A DNA stretch of 64,000 nt from Halorussus gelatinilyticus (GTDB lineage: Archaea; Halobacteriota; Halobacteria; Halobacteriales; Haladaptataceae): the NCBI RefSeq assembly GCF_023238445.1, contig NZ_CP096658.1:3162001-3226000 (forward strand), written 5' to 3'. Under the pieces are notes generated by a model that searched no databases, was not told the DNA's origin, and saw nothing but the letters and a program-made list of their open reading frames with translations. A program made the position numbers and the translations under genes. Shown piece after piece: positions 33,769 through 41,997 of this stretch. Positions within the stretch are counted from its first letter, which is position 1; every line of letters begins with the position of its first letter.

Positions 33769-33871
33769 CGGGGTTCGGTTTTTGGGCAAGTACTCGGAAA
33801 TGCTGTTTGGCGGGCGCCTTCGGTCGGAGCGGAACGGATGAACTTTCACCGTCGCGGGACTACGCCCGCGC

Positions 33872-34150
33872 ATGAACACGCTGGCGCGAGCGGGCGACGC
33901 CGACGACCGGTGGCGACTCCCACGGCACGCCTACGTCGTGGTCTACGACGAGCGCGAGACCGAACTGCTGACCATCTACGACTGCGGCGCGGCCCAGAAA
34001 CCGCCCTCTGCCCGCCTCCTCGGCAACCTCGTCCGGGTGAAGGCCGACCACGAGTTGGAGAACACCGTCACGGGCTACGTCGTCCGGATGCGCGAGGAGT
34101 CGGTGCTGGAGAAGCAGGACGACGACCACTGGATTATCGTCGCCGAGTAG
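33872..34150 (+). CDS. conserved-looking hypothetical protein
   Basis: A 92-residue soluble protein with alternating strands (HAYVVVYDERETELLTIYDCG, LLGNLVRVKADHELENTVTGY, VVRMREESVLEKQDDDHWIIV). It has the look of a small beta-barrel. Codon use is typical. It is divergent from the channel gene and converges on the peptidase gene with 12 bases between. No family is recognised. Confidence 0.65.
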   Translation: MNTLARAGDADDRWRLPRHAYVVVYDERETELLTIYDCGAAQKPPSARLLGNLVRVKADHELENTVTGYVVRMREESVLEKQDDDHWIIVAE

Positions 34151-34162
34151 CGAACTCGGTCC

Positions 34163-35992
34163 TCACCGGACGTGTTCGTCCAGGAACGCCGCGATTCGCT
34201 CGAACATCTCGATTCGGTTGTCCAGTTTCGTGGTGTGATGGCCCTCGTCCTCGAAGATGAGCGTCTCGACCGGGACGCCCTGTTCTCGGACCTCCTCGGC
34301 GATTTGCCGGGCCTCGCCGACCGGGACGCGGGGGTCGTTCGCGCCGTGCTGGACGAAGAGGGGACACCGAATCTCGTCGGCCGAGTGGATGGGGCTGATG
34401 GATTCGAGGAACTCGCGGTCGTCGGCGAGCGACCCGTACTCGGCTTCGCGGTGCGAGCGCCGCCAGTCGCCCGTGTTCTCGAGGAAGGTCTCCCAGTTGG
34501 CGATGCCCACGAAGTCCACCGCCGCGGCCCAGAGGTCAGGGAACTCGGTGACGGCCGCCAGCACCATGAATCCGCCGTAGGACCGGCCGTAGGCGACCAC
34601 GCCGTCGGGGTCGATTTCGGGGCGGTCGCGGAGCCACTCGACGGCTTCGGCGATGTCACGGACCGAATCCATGCGCTTCTCCACGTCGTCGAGCGCGGCG
34701 TACTCCTTCCCGTAGCCCGACGACCCGCGGACGTTCGGCTCGAAGACGGCGTACCCGGCGTCCAGCAGGTACTGGCGAATGGGCCGGAACCACGGCCGAC
34801 GCTGGTGGTGCGGGCCGCCGTGGATGTCCACGACGACGGGGACCTCATCGGTCGCGGACCCTCCGTCTACACCGTCGGGGAGCGTGAAGTACGCAGGAAT
34901 CTGCCTGTCGTCGAACGTTTCGTAGCGCACGAGGTCGGGCGCGGCGTAAGCATCCAACTCGACGCCGCCGGGAGAGGGTCGGGTCCAGCGCTCGGTCGGG
35001 ACCGGACCGTCCTCGCTCGCCCCTCCCGCACTCAGGTCCGCGACGAAGACGGAGTGGTTCAGGTCCGGGGCCGAGACGGTCGCGGCGACGCGCTCGCCCG
35101 CCGGGCCGACAGTGAGGTCGTGGACGACGCCCTCGGGAACGTCGGCGTCGGCGAGCGTCGCGTCCGCGGCGTCGGTCAGCCGTCCGACTCGCAACTCCGC
35201 GTAGCCGTCCACGTTTCGGGTCAGCGCGAGGCGGCCCGAGTCGGCGTCGAGCGCGAACCGGTCGATGCTCCACTCCCCGCCGGAAACGACCGTCTCGGCG
35301 GTGAGCGAGTCGAGGTCGATTCGGACCAGTTCCTTCGCGTCGGCGTTGGCGTCGCTCAGGCAGTAGAGCGCGTCGCCGTCGGGACCGAACACTGGCTGGC
35401 GGTAGCGCACGTGACCGTCGTGGGGCGTGACGCGGCGGCGCTCGCCGGTCTCTCCGTCCACGACGAAGAGGTCGTCGTCGGAACTCGCCCGCGAGCGCCG
35501 GACGACGAGGCGGTCGCCGTCCCACGCCTCGACTTCCAGAAAGCCCTCCTCGTCGCTCTCGGCGAGGAGTTCCGGGTCGCCGCCGTCCGCGTCCATCGCG
35601 TACACGTCGAACCGCGCCGCGTCCTCCCGGTTGGCCGCGAACGCGATGCGGTCGCCGTCGGGGTGCCACGCGCCCCAACTGTGGATGGCGTCGGGGTCGT
35701 CGGTCAACTGCTCGACGGCGTTGGTCGCGGGGTCGAGTCGGAACAGTTGGTCGTGTTCGTCCGCGCCGGCGTCCTTCCCGAAGACGACAGCGCCGCCCGC
35801 GGGCGACCACGAGACGAACGAGACGCGCTCGTCGTAGAAGGTGCGCTGGCGGGGCCACGCGCCCGCCCCGTCGGTGGTCCAGACCTGCGCCGTGCCGGTC
35901 GTGTCGGCCAGAAACGCGAGGTCGCCGTCGGGCGAGAGCGTCGGCGCGACCGTCTGCCGTGCCGTGAAGTACCGCTTGACGTTCTCTGTCAC
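34163..35992 (-). CDS. S9-family prolyl oligopeptidase-like serine peptidase
   Basis: A 609-residue peptidase. Residues about 1-350 form a beta-propeller of TolB-like repeats (APTLSPDGDLAFLAD, VSWSPAGGAVVFG, GAWHPDGDRIAFAANR). Residues about 360-609 form an alpha/beta-hydrolase with oxyanion region VVVDIHGGPHH, nucleophile GRSYGGFMVL, Asp in HGANDPRVPVG and His in EDEGHHTTKLD. It belongs with acylaminoacyl peptidase/prolyl oligopeptidase enzymes that trim short peptides. No signal peptide is seen, so it is cytosolic. The start is a GTG at 35992 (MTENVKRYFTARQTV), the family-typical N-terminus; the 139 codons open upstream are not coding. Confidence 0.9.
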   Translation of the reverse strand: MTENVKRYFTARQTVAPTLSPDGDLAFLADTTGTAQVWTTDGAGAWPRQRTFYDERVSFVSWSPAGGAVVFGKDAGADEHDQLFRLDPATNAVEQLTDDPDAIHSWGAWHPDGDRIAFAANREDAARFDVYAMDADGGDPELLAESDEEGFLEVEAWDGDRLVVRRSRASSDDDLFVVDGETGERRRVTPHDGHVRYRQPVFGPDGDALYCLSDANADAKELVRIDLDSLTAETVVSGGEWSIDRFALDADSGRLALTRNVDGYAELRVGRLTDAADATLADADVPEGVVHDLTVGPAGERVAATVSAPDLNHSVFVADLSAGGASEDGPVPTERWTRPSPGGVELDAYAAPDLVRYETFDDRQIPAYFTLPDGVDGGSATDEVPVVVDIHGGPHHQRRPWFRPIRQYLLDAGYAVFEPNVRGSSGYGKEYAALDDVEKRMDSVRDIAEAVEWLRDRPEIDPDGVVAYGRSYGGFMVLAAVTEFPDLWAAAVDFVGIANWETFLENTGDWRRSHREAEYGSLADDREFLESISPIHSADEIRCPLFVQHGANDPRVPVGEARQIAEEVREQGVPVETLIFEDEGHHTTKLDNRIEMFERIAAFLDEHVR

Positions 35993-36445
35993 GCCTCCCG
36001 AGTCGCGGCGAGCCCAGTTCAACCTGTGGATTCCGGAAGGGGCGTCGGGTTCGGGCGGGCGCGGCCGGGTGAGTCGCCCGGCCGCGCACGGCGACGCATC
36101 CCACCGTGGACGCGCTCGGTGAATCAACCGCCAGCGAAGCGCTCGATTAACCAACCGCCGAGAATGCGTGCGGTGACGCGAACCACCGCAGACGCTCGCC
36201 GACACGTCCACCGTCGGGTGGGATAAAGGGGCCGCCCGCTCGCGTTTGCGTGGTCGTCTCTGCGGGCCACTATTCGACGCGCCGAACGAAGCGAGGCGCG
36301 AGAATATCCCGCAGAGCGACCGCGAGCGGGAGGGGGCTTTCGAGGCGGTCGTCGCAACGATTCTCGCGGTCAGTTCCCAATCGATATGCTCGTTGAAAGG
36401 AACAGCCACCCACTCCTAAGAAACAAAATTATTTCTGAAACCTGC
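35993..36445. other. gene-free gap with a large hairpin
   Basis: I find no convincing gene on either strand between the peptidase start and the tpiA stop. The main content is the 96-base imperfect hairpin at 36235-36330, entered separately. A weak internal repeat at about 36122-36163 has two AACCGCC ends around AGCGAAGCGCTCG. The stretch just before tpiA's stop (36416-36440) is AT-rich and likely holds its termination signal. Confidence 0.6.
36235..36330. ncRNA. 96-nt imperfect long hairpin, possible structured RNA or MITE-like repeat
   Basis: Outer arms CCCGCTCGCG and CGCGAGCGGG pair. Inside them GGTCG pairs with CGACC, CTGCGGG with CCCGCAG, ATTC with GAAT and CGCGCC with GGCGCG. The apical loop is GAACGAAGCGA. 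Left-arm extras (TTTGCGT, TCT, CCACT) form bulges. GATAAA at 36222-36227, eight bases before the hairpin, could be a weak promoter element. Whether it is transcribed cannot be told. Confidence 0.4.
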
Positions 36446-37090
36446 CTACAGCGGTGCCACCAAGTCCTCCAACGCTGCCTTCGGGTCGTCGGCCTTCGCC
36501 ACGCCGCTGGCCAGCAGGACGCCCTCCGCGCCCAACTCCTGCGCGGCGGTCAGGTCCTCGCCGGTCGAGATGCCCGCGCCGCAGTAGACCGCCACCGAGT
36601 CGTCGGCGTCCTCGGCGGCCGCGACGGCGTCGGTCACGATATCGGGGTCGGCCTTGCTGACCGGCGTGCCGGTGCCGATGAGTTCCGGCGGTTCGACCGC
36701 CACGGCGTCTGGACCGAGACCCGCCACGGCACCGATTTGGTCGGGGTTGTTCGCGCAGATACACGTTTCGAGGCCGACGCGCTCGGCGGCCGCGAGCGCG
36801 GTGTCGATGTCCGCGAGTTTGAGGCGGCGCTCGGAGTGGTTGAGCATCGTCCCGGTCGCGCCCGCCTCGGCCGCGGCCTCGGCGAGCGTCGAACCGGTGT
36901 GACTACCGTGTTCGACGGGGCTGACGTGCTGTGCCCACGTCTCGACGCCGGTCTCGGCGACGCGTTCGAGGTGCGCGGCCTGCGGCGCGACGGCGATGGG
37001 GACGCCGGACTCCTCGCTCACGTCGCGGGCGGCGGTGGCGACTTCGACCGAATCGCACGGGTACGCCTTGAGGTTGACGACGACTTTCAT
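36446..37090 (-). CDS. tpiA: triosephosphate isomerase
   Basis: A 214-residue enzyme of the short archaeal TIM class. It interconverts dihydroxyacetone phosphate and glyceraldehyde 3-phosphate. [11 protein letters not shown] holds the Asn/Lys of the active site, TMLNHSERR the catalytic His region, and [10 protein letters not shown] the catalytic Glu and loop 6. [11 protein letters not shown] and [12 protein letters not shown] complete the phosphate-binding site. The length fits the archaeal form, which lacks some helices of the bacterial one. It is probably monocistronic. Confidence 0.95.
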   Translation of the reverse strand: MKVVVNLKAYPCDSVEVATAARDVSEESGVPIAVAPQAAHLERVAETGVETWAQHVSPVEHGSHTGSTLAEAAAEAGATGTMLNHSERRLKLADIDTALAAAERVGLETCICANNPDQIGAVAGLGPDAVAVEPPELIGTGTPVSKADPDIVTDAVAAAEDADDSVAVYCGAGISTGEDLTAAQELGAEGVLLASGVAKADDPKAALEDLVAPL

Positions 37091-37365
37091 ACCCGGAACG
37101 TTCGTCGGGCCGGACTAATAGGTTGCGAGAACGGCTAGTAACGACCGTCGAAAAGCACACCGCGAGAACGACCGAAGCGAACTCGAAGGAGACCCCAATT
37201 TCTGCCGCCAGTACGACGACAGCGAGGAAAATGCGGTAGAAAGCTCCCAGACGGTCGGCTCCGGAGTCGAGAGCAGTTCCGTCGGTTGCGGGGTCGAGCG
37301 TCCGCGGAGGAGTGCGTCACCGAGCGCTCGCCGTGGGGTCGGTCGGCCGAGCGTTTGGATTGGTT

Positions 37366-37890
37366 TCAGTCCTTTCGCTTCACCACGTCGCCGAGGGTGT
37401 ACTCGCCGGTGGAACTGCCTCCGCTCCACTCCTCGTCGTCGTCGCCGGACCCGCCAGCGGTCAGCGAGATATCGAGTTCGCGTTCGAGTTTTGTCTGAAC
37501 CTCGTCGCTCGGGAGCACGTCGCCCCGTTCGAGCTTGCGGATGAGGCTGGCCTTCTCGTTGAGTTCGTCGGCGAGGTCCTCCTGACTCATCCCGGTGTTC
37601 TCGCGGGCGTTCCGGATACGGTCGTCGTAGTCTTGGGCGAGTTCGTCCATGTCGTCGAACATGTCCGAGCGCCGCGACTGCGAGGAACTCGAAGACGTAC
37701 TCGACGACGAGGAAGAGCTACTGGAAGACGACGAACTGGTCGAGTACTTGGTAGACGAAGACCCGGCGTCCTGCGTCTTGACCTCGGTCCCGAAGTCCGA
37801 GCAGTTGTCGCAGACGTCCAACTCGGCCCCCTCGACCTTGATGGTCTTGGGGGAACTCGTCTCGGCACCGCACATCTCACACTGAACCAT
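37366..37890 (-). CDS. multiprotein bridging factor aMBF1
   Basis: A 174-residue protein. An N-terminal zinc ribbon (MVQCEMCGAE, VCDNCSD) is followed by a linker that includes a run of 13 Ser and a further Ser run. A Cro/C1-type HTH comes next (IRNARENTGMSQEDLADELN, ASLIRKLERGDVLPSDEV), with an acidic C-terminal tail ending TLGDVVKRKD. This is the archaeal MBF1 layout; aMBF1 binds ribosomes or transcription machinery, and its role in archaea is still unclear. The poly-Ser linker is longer than I would expect. The gene at 37971 lies 80 bases upstream on the same strand. Confidence 0.92.
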   Translation of the reverse strand: MVQCEMCGAETSSPKTIKVEGAELDVCDNCSDFGTEVKTQDAGSSSTKYSTSSSSSSSSSSSSSTSSSSSQSRRSDMFDDMDELAQDYDDRIRNARENTGMSQEDLADELNEKASLIRKLERGDVLPSDEVQTKLERELDISLTAGGSGDDDEEWSGGSSTGEYTLGDVVKRKD

Positions 37891-37970
37891 AGGGTAGGGT
37901 AGTCTGTCGCCGCTCTTAAATTCCACGCCGTGAGAATCGCCGAGCGGCGGCGAGATTCGAGTCCGCCGTG

Positions 37971-38225
37971 CTACGGCACTCGGTCGTCGTCCTGCTTGTC
38001 GCGGAGGTAACCGAACCCCTGCTTGACCTCGCCGTCTCGCTCGAAGTACTTGAGAATCCGGCGACACCGCTCGCGCGAGAGGCGCGTCTCGCGACTCAAC
38101 TCGAACAGCGAGTCCACCTCCTCGGCCACTTCGAGGAACTCCTCCATGCTGATGTGGCTGTTCGCCGGTAGGATGTCCTCCAGTTCGACGTTGATACCCG
38201 ATTCGCCCGGCCGTTCGTCCGTCAT
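37971..38225 (-). CDS. small winged-helix-like protein
   Basis: An 84-residue acidic protein (MTDERPGESGINVELEDIL). Its C-terminal half EVDSLFELSRETRLSRERCRRILKYFERDG with QGFGYLRDK resembles a winged helix: an HTH followed by a strand. It is upstream of and codirectional with the aMBF1 gene. A DNA-binding or protein-interaction role is likely; the family is not named here. Confidence 0.65.
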   Translation of the reverse strand: MTDERPGESGINVELEDILPANSHISMEEFLEVAEEVDSLFELSRETRLSRERCRRILKYFERDGEVKQGFGYLRDKQDDDRVP

Positions 38226-38290
38226 TACACTTCGCTGCTCCGATTGATTTCAACACGGCGAGGGGTGAAAAAGGTAACTGAACGACGAGG

Positions 38291-38899
38291 TTACGCCAGC
38301 GCCCGCCACGAGTAGTAGAACCGCTGGAGGGCGGTGAAGTGGCCGACGACGGCGAAGACGACGAGCAACCACCCGACCACCGAGAGGCCCGCGGGCGTCG
38401 CCGTCACGAACGCCGCGAGCGCCCCCGTCACGCCGACGAGCGCGAGGCGGTCGGCCCGGCCGAGCAGGCCGCCGTACACCCGGTCCAGTCCGACGGCTTG
38501 GGCCTGCGTGCCCAGATACGAGGTCATCAGCACGCCGGTTACCGCGGCGAGGCCGAGCGCGTACCGGCCGAGTCCGGCCGCCAGCCCCGAAATGACCACG
38601 ATGTCGGCGTAGCGGTCCAGCACGTGGTCGAGCAGGTCGCCCGCCTTCGAGTCGGTGCCGAGTTCGCGCGCCAGCGCGCCGTCGAGCAGGTCGAGCCACC
38701 CGTTCAGGAACACTAACACCGCTCCGGCGAGATACCAGACCGGTTCGTCGCCCCCGAGGTAGAACGCGCCGCCGGCGCCGCCGGCCAGCACGAACGCGAC
38801 GACGCTGACCGCGTCGGGAGTCAGACCGAGCCTGGACGACAGCGTTACGAACGGGTCGAGTATCCGGTCGGCGACGTGGCGGAACTGGTCGAGCGTCAT
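38291..38899 (-). CDS. CDP-alcohol phosphatidyltransferase family protein
   Basis: A 202-residue integral membrane enzyme with about six membrane segments. It carries the family motif in WLDLLDGALAREL through KAGDLLDHVLDRYAD, that is, DGxxARx8GxxxDxxxD. It transfers a phospho-alcohol from a CDP-activated lipid (CDP-archaeol in archaea) to an alcohol such as glycerol phosphate, inositol phosphate or serine, so it acts in polar lipid head-group synthesis. The acceptor cannot be read from the sequence. Its ATG overlaps the stop of the upstream kinase gene (ATGA), indicating translational coupling. Confidence 0.88.
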   Translation of the reverse strand: MTLDQFRHVADRILDPFVTLSSRLGLTPDAVSVVAFVLAGGAGGAFYLGGDEPVWYLAGAVLVFLNGWLDLLDGALARELGTDSKAGDLLDHVLDRYADIVVISGLAAGLGRYALGLAAVTGVLMTSYLGTQAQAVGLDRVYGGLLGRADRLALVGVTGALAAFVTATPAGLSVVGWLLVVFAVVGHFTALQRFYYSWRALA

Positions 38900-39402
38900 A
38901 TGTACTCGATGTACGAGACGTCGCCCGCGCTTGGTTCTCGCTCGCCCGCGACGACGGCCCGAATCTCTTCGGCCACCTCGTCGGGGTCGCGGTCGGTCGT
39001 CTCGATCTCGTAGACGTTCTCAACGCCGTGGGCGTTCACCGCCTCCGAGAGAATCACGTCGAGGGCCTCGCTCTCGGCGTTTTCCTCCGCTTTCGCCTCG
39101 GACTCGCCGCGCTCGGTGAGCCGGCGCTCCAGTTCCTCGGGGTGACAGCGCAGGACGACCACACGGTCGGCGTCGAGGTGGTGCGCGAGGTGCGACTCCA
39201 CGAGGAGGTCCTCGCACCCGTCGAGTCGCTCCGCGATGGCGTCGAGGTCCGCCACGAGGCTGTCGCGCTCCTCGTCGCGCTCCTCCCAGAGGTCCTCGTC
39301 TCGAATCAGGTCGTTGAGGTGGACGACCTCCAGTTCAGTCTCCAGCGCCTCCACCGCCGACGTTTTCCCGGTACCGGGCGTCCCCGTCACTGCGACCCTC
39401 AC
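38896..39402 (-). CDS. adenylate kinase-like P-loop protein (Fap7/AK6 type)
   Basis: A 168-residue protein from a GTG start (MRVAVTGTPGTGKTSAVEAL). Walker A is GTPGTGKT. Next come VVHLNDLIRDEDLWEERDEERDS, then LLVESHLAHHLDADRVVVLRC and a lid-like ERRLTERGES. This is the Fap7/AK6 family, dual adenylate kinase/ATPase proteins that in eukaryotes and archaea assist final maturation of the small ribosomal subunit with uS11. Here it sits between hisC and the CDP-alcohol transferase with 4-base overlaps on both sides, as a translationally coupled operon. Confidence 0.88.
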   Translation of the reverse strand: MRVAVTGTPGTGKTSAVEALETELEVVHLNDLIRDEDLWEERDEERDSLVADLDAIAERLDGCEDLLVESHLAHHLDADRVVVLRCHPEELERRLTERGESEAKAEENAESEALDVILSEAVNAHGVENVYEIETTDRDPDEVAEEIRAVVAGEREPSAGDVSYIEYI

Positions 39403-40472
39403 GACGACAGCACCTCGTTGAGTTCCGAGACAGCGCGCCGAGTCTCGTCTTTCGTCCCGCAGGTGATGCGGACGCACTCGGGCAGGCCGAAACTCGTGCA
39501 GTCCCGGACGATGATTCCTCGGCGCTGGAGTTCGTCGGCGACGCCAGCGGCGTCGCCGACCTCCGCGAGGACGAAGTTGGCGTGGCTCTCCCACGTGTGG
39601 GCGTCCACGTCTTCGTACATGTATTCGCGCGACCACGCGGCGGTCTCGACGGTCCTCTCGGCGTGGTCGTCGTCGTCCAGCGCGGCGAGTCCGGCACGGC
39701 AGGCGACTTCGCTCGCGGCGAACGGGGTGTTCACGCGAGCGTAGGCGTCGGCCCACTCCTCGGGGACGACGCCGTAGCCGAGACGGACGCCCGCGAGTCC
39801 GTACACCTTCGAGAAGGTCCGGAGGACCGCCACGTCGTCGCGCGTTTCGAGGAGTTCGACCGCGCTCGGGCCGTCGTGGAACTCGCCGTAGGCCTCGTCC
39901 ACGAGGACGAGCGCGTCGTCGCCGGTCTCGTCGGCGATTTCCTCGATTGCGTCCAACTCGAAGCGCTTGCCGGTCGGGTTATGCGGACTCGTCAGATAGA
40001 CGATGCGCTGGCCGTCGTAGTCCGACAGGACGGTCTCGCTGTTCAGCGCGAAGTCGTCGTCCTTCGAGAGATGATACTCCGCGACCTCGCCGTGGTGGAA
40101 GCGCGCGCTCATCCCGTAGTAGGCGAAGCCCGGTTCGGGTACCAGCACCTCGTCGCCCGGTTCGAGCATCGCGCGGGCCAGATAGTCCAGCACGCCGTCG
40201 CCGCCGTTCCCGAGCCAGACCTGTTCGGGCGCGACGCCCCACTCGTCGGCCAGTTTCTCCGTGAGGTCGGCGTGGGAGGCCTTCGGATAGGAGTGGGCCG
40301 ACCCCGCGGCGTCCTCGATGGCCGCGACCGCGGCCGGACTCGGGCCGAACGGGTTCTCGTTCGACGCGAGTTTCACGAGGTCGTCGGGGTCCAACCCGAG
40401 TTCGCGGGCGACCTCCTCGATGCCCCGCCCGGCCTGATACACGGTGTGCGAAGAGAGGTCCCGTGGTTCCAT
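39399..40472 (-). CDS. hisC: histidinol-phosphate aminotransferase
   Basis: A 357-residue PLP aminotransferase. MEPRDLSSHTVYQAGRGIEEVAREL is the HisC start. VKLASNENPFGPSP, GNGGDGVLDYLARAML, LTSPHNPTGKRF, VLVDEAYGEF and RTFSKVYGLAGVRLGYG (Schiff-base Lys at about residue 221) follow in the normal order. It converts imidazole acetol phosphate to histidinol phosphate with glutamate. Its TGA overlaps the GTG of the adk-like gene by four bases. Other his genes are not nearby, as is common in haloarchaea. Confidence 0.95.
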   Translation of the reverse strand: MEPRDLSSHTVYQAGRGIEEVARELGLDPDDLVKLASNENPFGPSPAAVAAIEDAAGSAHSYPKASHADLTEKLADEWGVAPEQVWLGNGGDGVLDYLARAMLEPGDEVLVPEPGFAYYGMSARFHHGEVAEYHLSKDDDFALNSETVLSDYDGQRIVYLTSPHNPTGKRFELDAIEEIADETGDDALVLVDEAYGEFHDGPSAVELLETRDDVAVLRTFSKVYGLAGVRLGYGVVPEEWADAYARVNTPFAASEVACRAGLAALDDDDHAERTVETAAWSREYMYEDVDAHTWESHANFVLAEVGDAAGVADELQRRGIIVRDCTSFGLPECVRITCGTKDETRRAVSELNEVLSS

Positions 40473-40653
40473 GTGAGAGAGGTGTGGGCCGCTCGCCTTA
40501 AGACTGCTTACCTCCGGCGAACGACGAAGAGCCGAACCAGCGGCTCGGAGTGCCGAGAAATCGTTCCTCCCCGACGCCGGACGGTATTTTTGTCAAAATC
40601 CGCCCAGTACACATAAGGAAATTCCTGTGGTCGCTCCGGTGGGGAGAAACACC

Positions 40654-41796
40654 ATGTCACACGAAAACCGCAACCGTTGGGGAGACGCCGAGGAGCGCAG
40701 TCACGAACGCAGTTCGCAGGGCGAAGGTGACACGCGAGGCGACCGCTACTCGTCGGGCGGCCGGGAACGAAGCCAGTCCGGCGGACGACGGGGCTCCGAG
40801 CAGAACGTGCCCGGACAGCACCAGACGGGCCACGGCCACGAGTCCGGCCAGCACCAGCAGACGGGTCAACAGCAGTCGGGTCACCAGTTCGGTCAACACG
40901 GCCAATCCGGTCAGCATCAACAGACCGGTCAACGCGAGCAGTCCGGTCAGCATCAGTCCGGCCAGCACCAGCGGCAGTCCGGCAGTCAGCATGGCCAGCA
41001 GAGAAAGCGATACGGAAGTAATCGCCGACAGCAGAGCCAGCACCAGCAGACCGGCGAGCATCAGGAGGGTCGGCATCAGCAGACCGGCGAACATCAGACC
41101 GGTCGGCACCAGCAGACCAGTCAGCATCAGACTGGTCAGCATCAGCAGACCGGTCAGCACCAGACCAGTCAACATCAGCAGACCGGCGAACATCAGACGG
41201 GTCAGCACCAGATGGGTGGCCGGGACGTGCAGGAGCACGGCCACCACCAGCAAAGCGAAAGCCAGCAGGGGGGCAAGCGATACGGAAGCCGACGACAGCA
41301 GGGCGGCCAGTCCCAGCAGCGCGGCCAGCAGAGCGGTCAGCAACAGGGAAGTCAGCAGAGCGGTCAGCAACAGGGCGGTCGCCACCTGAGCAGCCAGCGC
41401 CACGAGGTCGGTCAGAATCAGGGGCGAGGTCAGCAGGACCGCCGTTCGGAGAGCGACGTTCACGAACTCAGCCAGCACGGCGGGAGCGGTGGGCAGTACA
41501 CCGGTCACGACCAGCAGTCCGGACAGCGAACGTCTCGACACGGCGGTCAGGAGACGGGCCGGACGAGCCACCAGTCCAGCCAACACCAGCGGCGCGGGAG
41601 CGACATCCAGAGCGGCCAGCAGTCGAGCCAACACGGCGGTCATCAGCAGTCCGACCGACAGCAGGGCCGACAGACCGGGCGCGAGCAGAGCCAGAACCAG
41701 TACGGCGGGAGTTCCGAGAGCGGATTCAGTCCCGTCCAGCAGACCATGATGCGCGGCGAGGAGCAGCACGACCAGCGCAACGAGTCGCGTCGATAG
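40654..41796 (+). CDS. Gln/His/Gly-rich repeat protein, intrinsically disordered
   Basis: A 380-residue protein made almost wholly of Gln, His, Gly, Ser, Thr and Arg. Residues about 60-205 repeat a 7- to 10-residue unit of type GQHQQTGEHQ. Two basic spacers, KRYGSNRRQQ and KRYGSRRQQ, divide the repeats. The N-terminus (MSHENRNRWGDAEERS) and the C-terminus (GFSPVQQTMMRGEEQ) are non-repetitive. It is basic and nearly free of hydrophobic residues, very unlike the acidic proteome. A Shine-Dalgarno-like GGGGAG lies upstream of the ATG. The antisense strand is also open (Leu/Ala-rich), but that is a mirror of the repeat. No family or function is recognised; condensate-forming or surface/nucleic-acid-coating roles are possible. 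Confidence 0.75.
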   Translation: MSHENRNRWGDAEERSHERSSQGEGDTRGDRYSSGGRERSQSGGRRGSEQNVPGQHQTGHGHESGQHQQTGQQQSGHQFGQHGQSGQHQQTGQREQSGQHQSGQHQRQSGSQHGQQRKRYGSNRRQQSQHQQTGEHQEGRHQQTGEHQTGRHQQTSQHQTGQHQQTGQHQTSQHQQTGEHQTGQHQMGGRDVQEHGHHQQSESQQGGKRYGSRRQQGGQSQQRGQQSGQQQGSQQSGQQQGGRHLSSQRHEVGQNQGRGQQDRRSESDVHELSQHGGSGGQYTGHDQQSGQRTSRHGGQETGRTSHQSSQHQRRGSDIQSGQQSSQHGGHQQSDRQQGRQTGREQSQNQYGGSSESGFSPVQQTMMRGEEQHDQRNESRR

Positions 41797-41854
41797 CCCG
41801 GTCTCCCGAGCACCACCAACGCCCGTAAAATCGCCTCAGGAGTTCGAAAGCGGC

Positions 41855-41860
41855 TTTTTT
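41855..41860 (+). terminator. T6 tract after the Gln-rich gene
   Basis: TTTTTT after GAAAGCGGC, 58 bases beyond the stop codon. It is followed at 41866-41886 by a perfect 7-bp hairpin (GTCTCTC / GAGAGAC). Confidence 0.55.
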
Positions 41861-41997
41861 CACCCGTCTCTCCGGAGGTGAGAGACGTTAGCACTATTGC
41901 CGTTCGGGGCCGACTTCACAGCGGGAATGGGAATGTTCACGTCACTTACTGCGACAGAGCGGCGAGCCGACGGCGACGGCGAGACGGGGTGGGCGCG

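Noticed and set aside
34172-36226. 684-codon plus-strand frame antisense to the S9 peptidase
   Set aside because: High GC leaves the antisense frame open. The minus strand has clear propeller and hydrolase motifs; the plus frame has none.
36124-36357. Minus-strand frame ending ILGGWLIERFAGG
   Set aside because: The last 15 residues look protein-like, but the upstream part is Arg-rich and overlaps the long hairpin; no usable start with good codon use.
40657-41769. Long minus-strand frame, Leu/Ala-rich, antisense to the Gln-rich gene
   Set aside because: It mirrors the CAG/CAC-rich repeat of the plus strand (Gln/His codons read as Leu/Val/Met). It has no promoter, no hydrophilic loops of a real membrane protein, and no domain.
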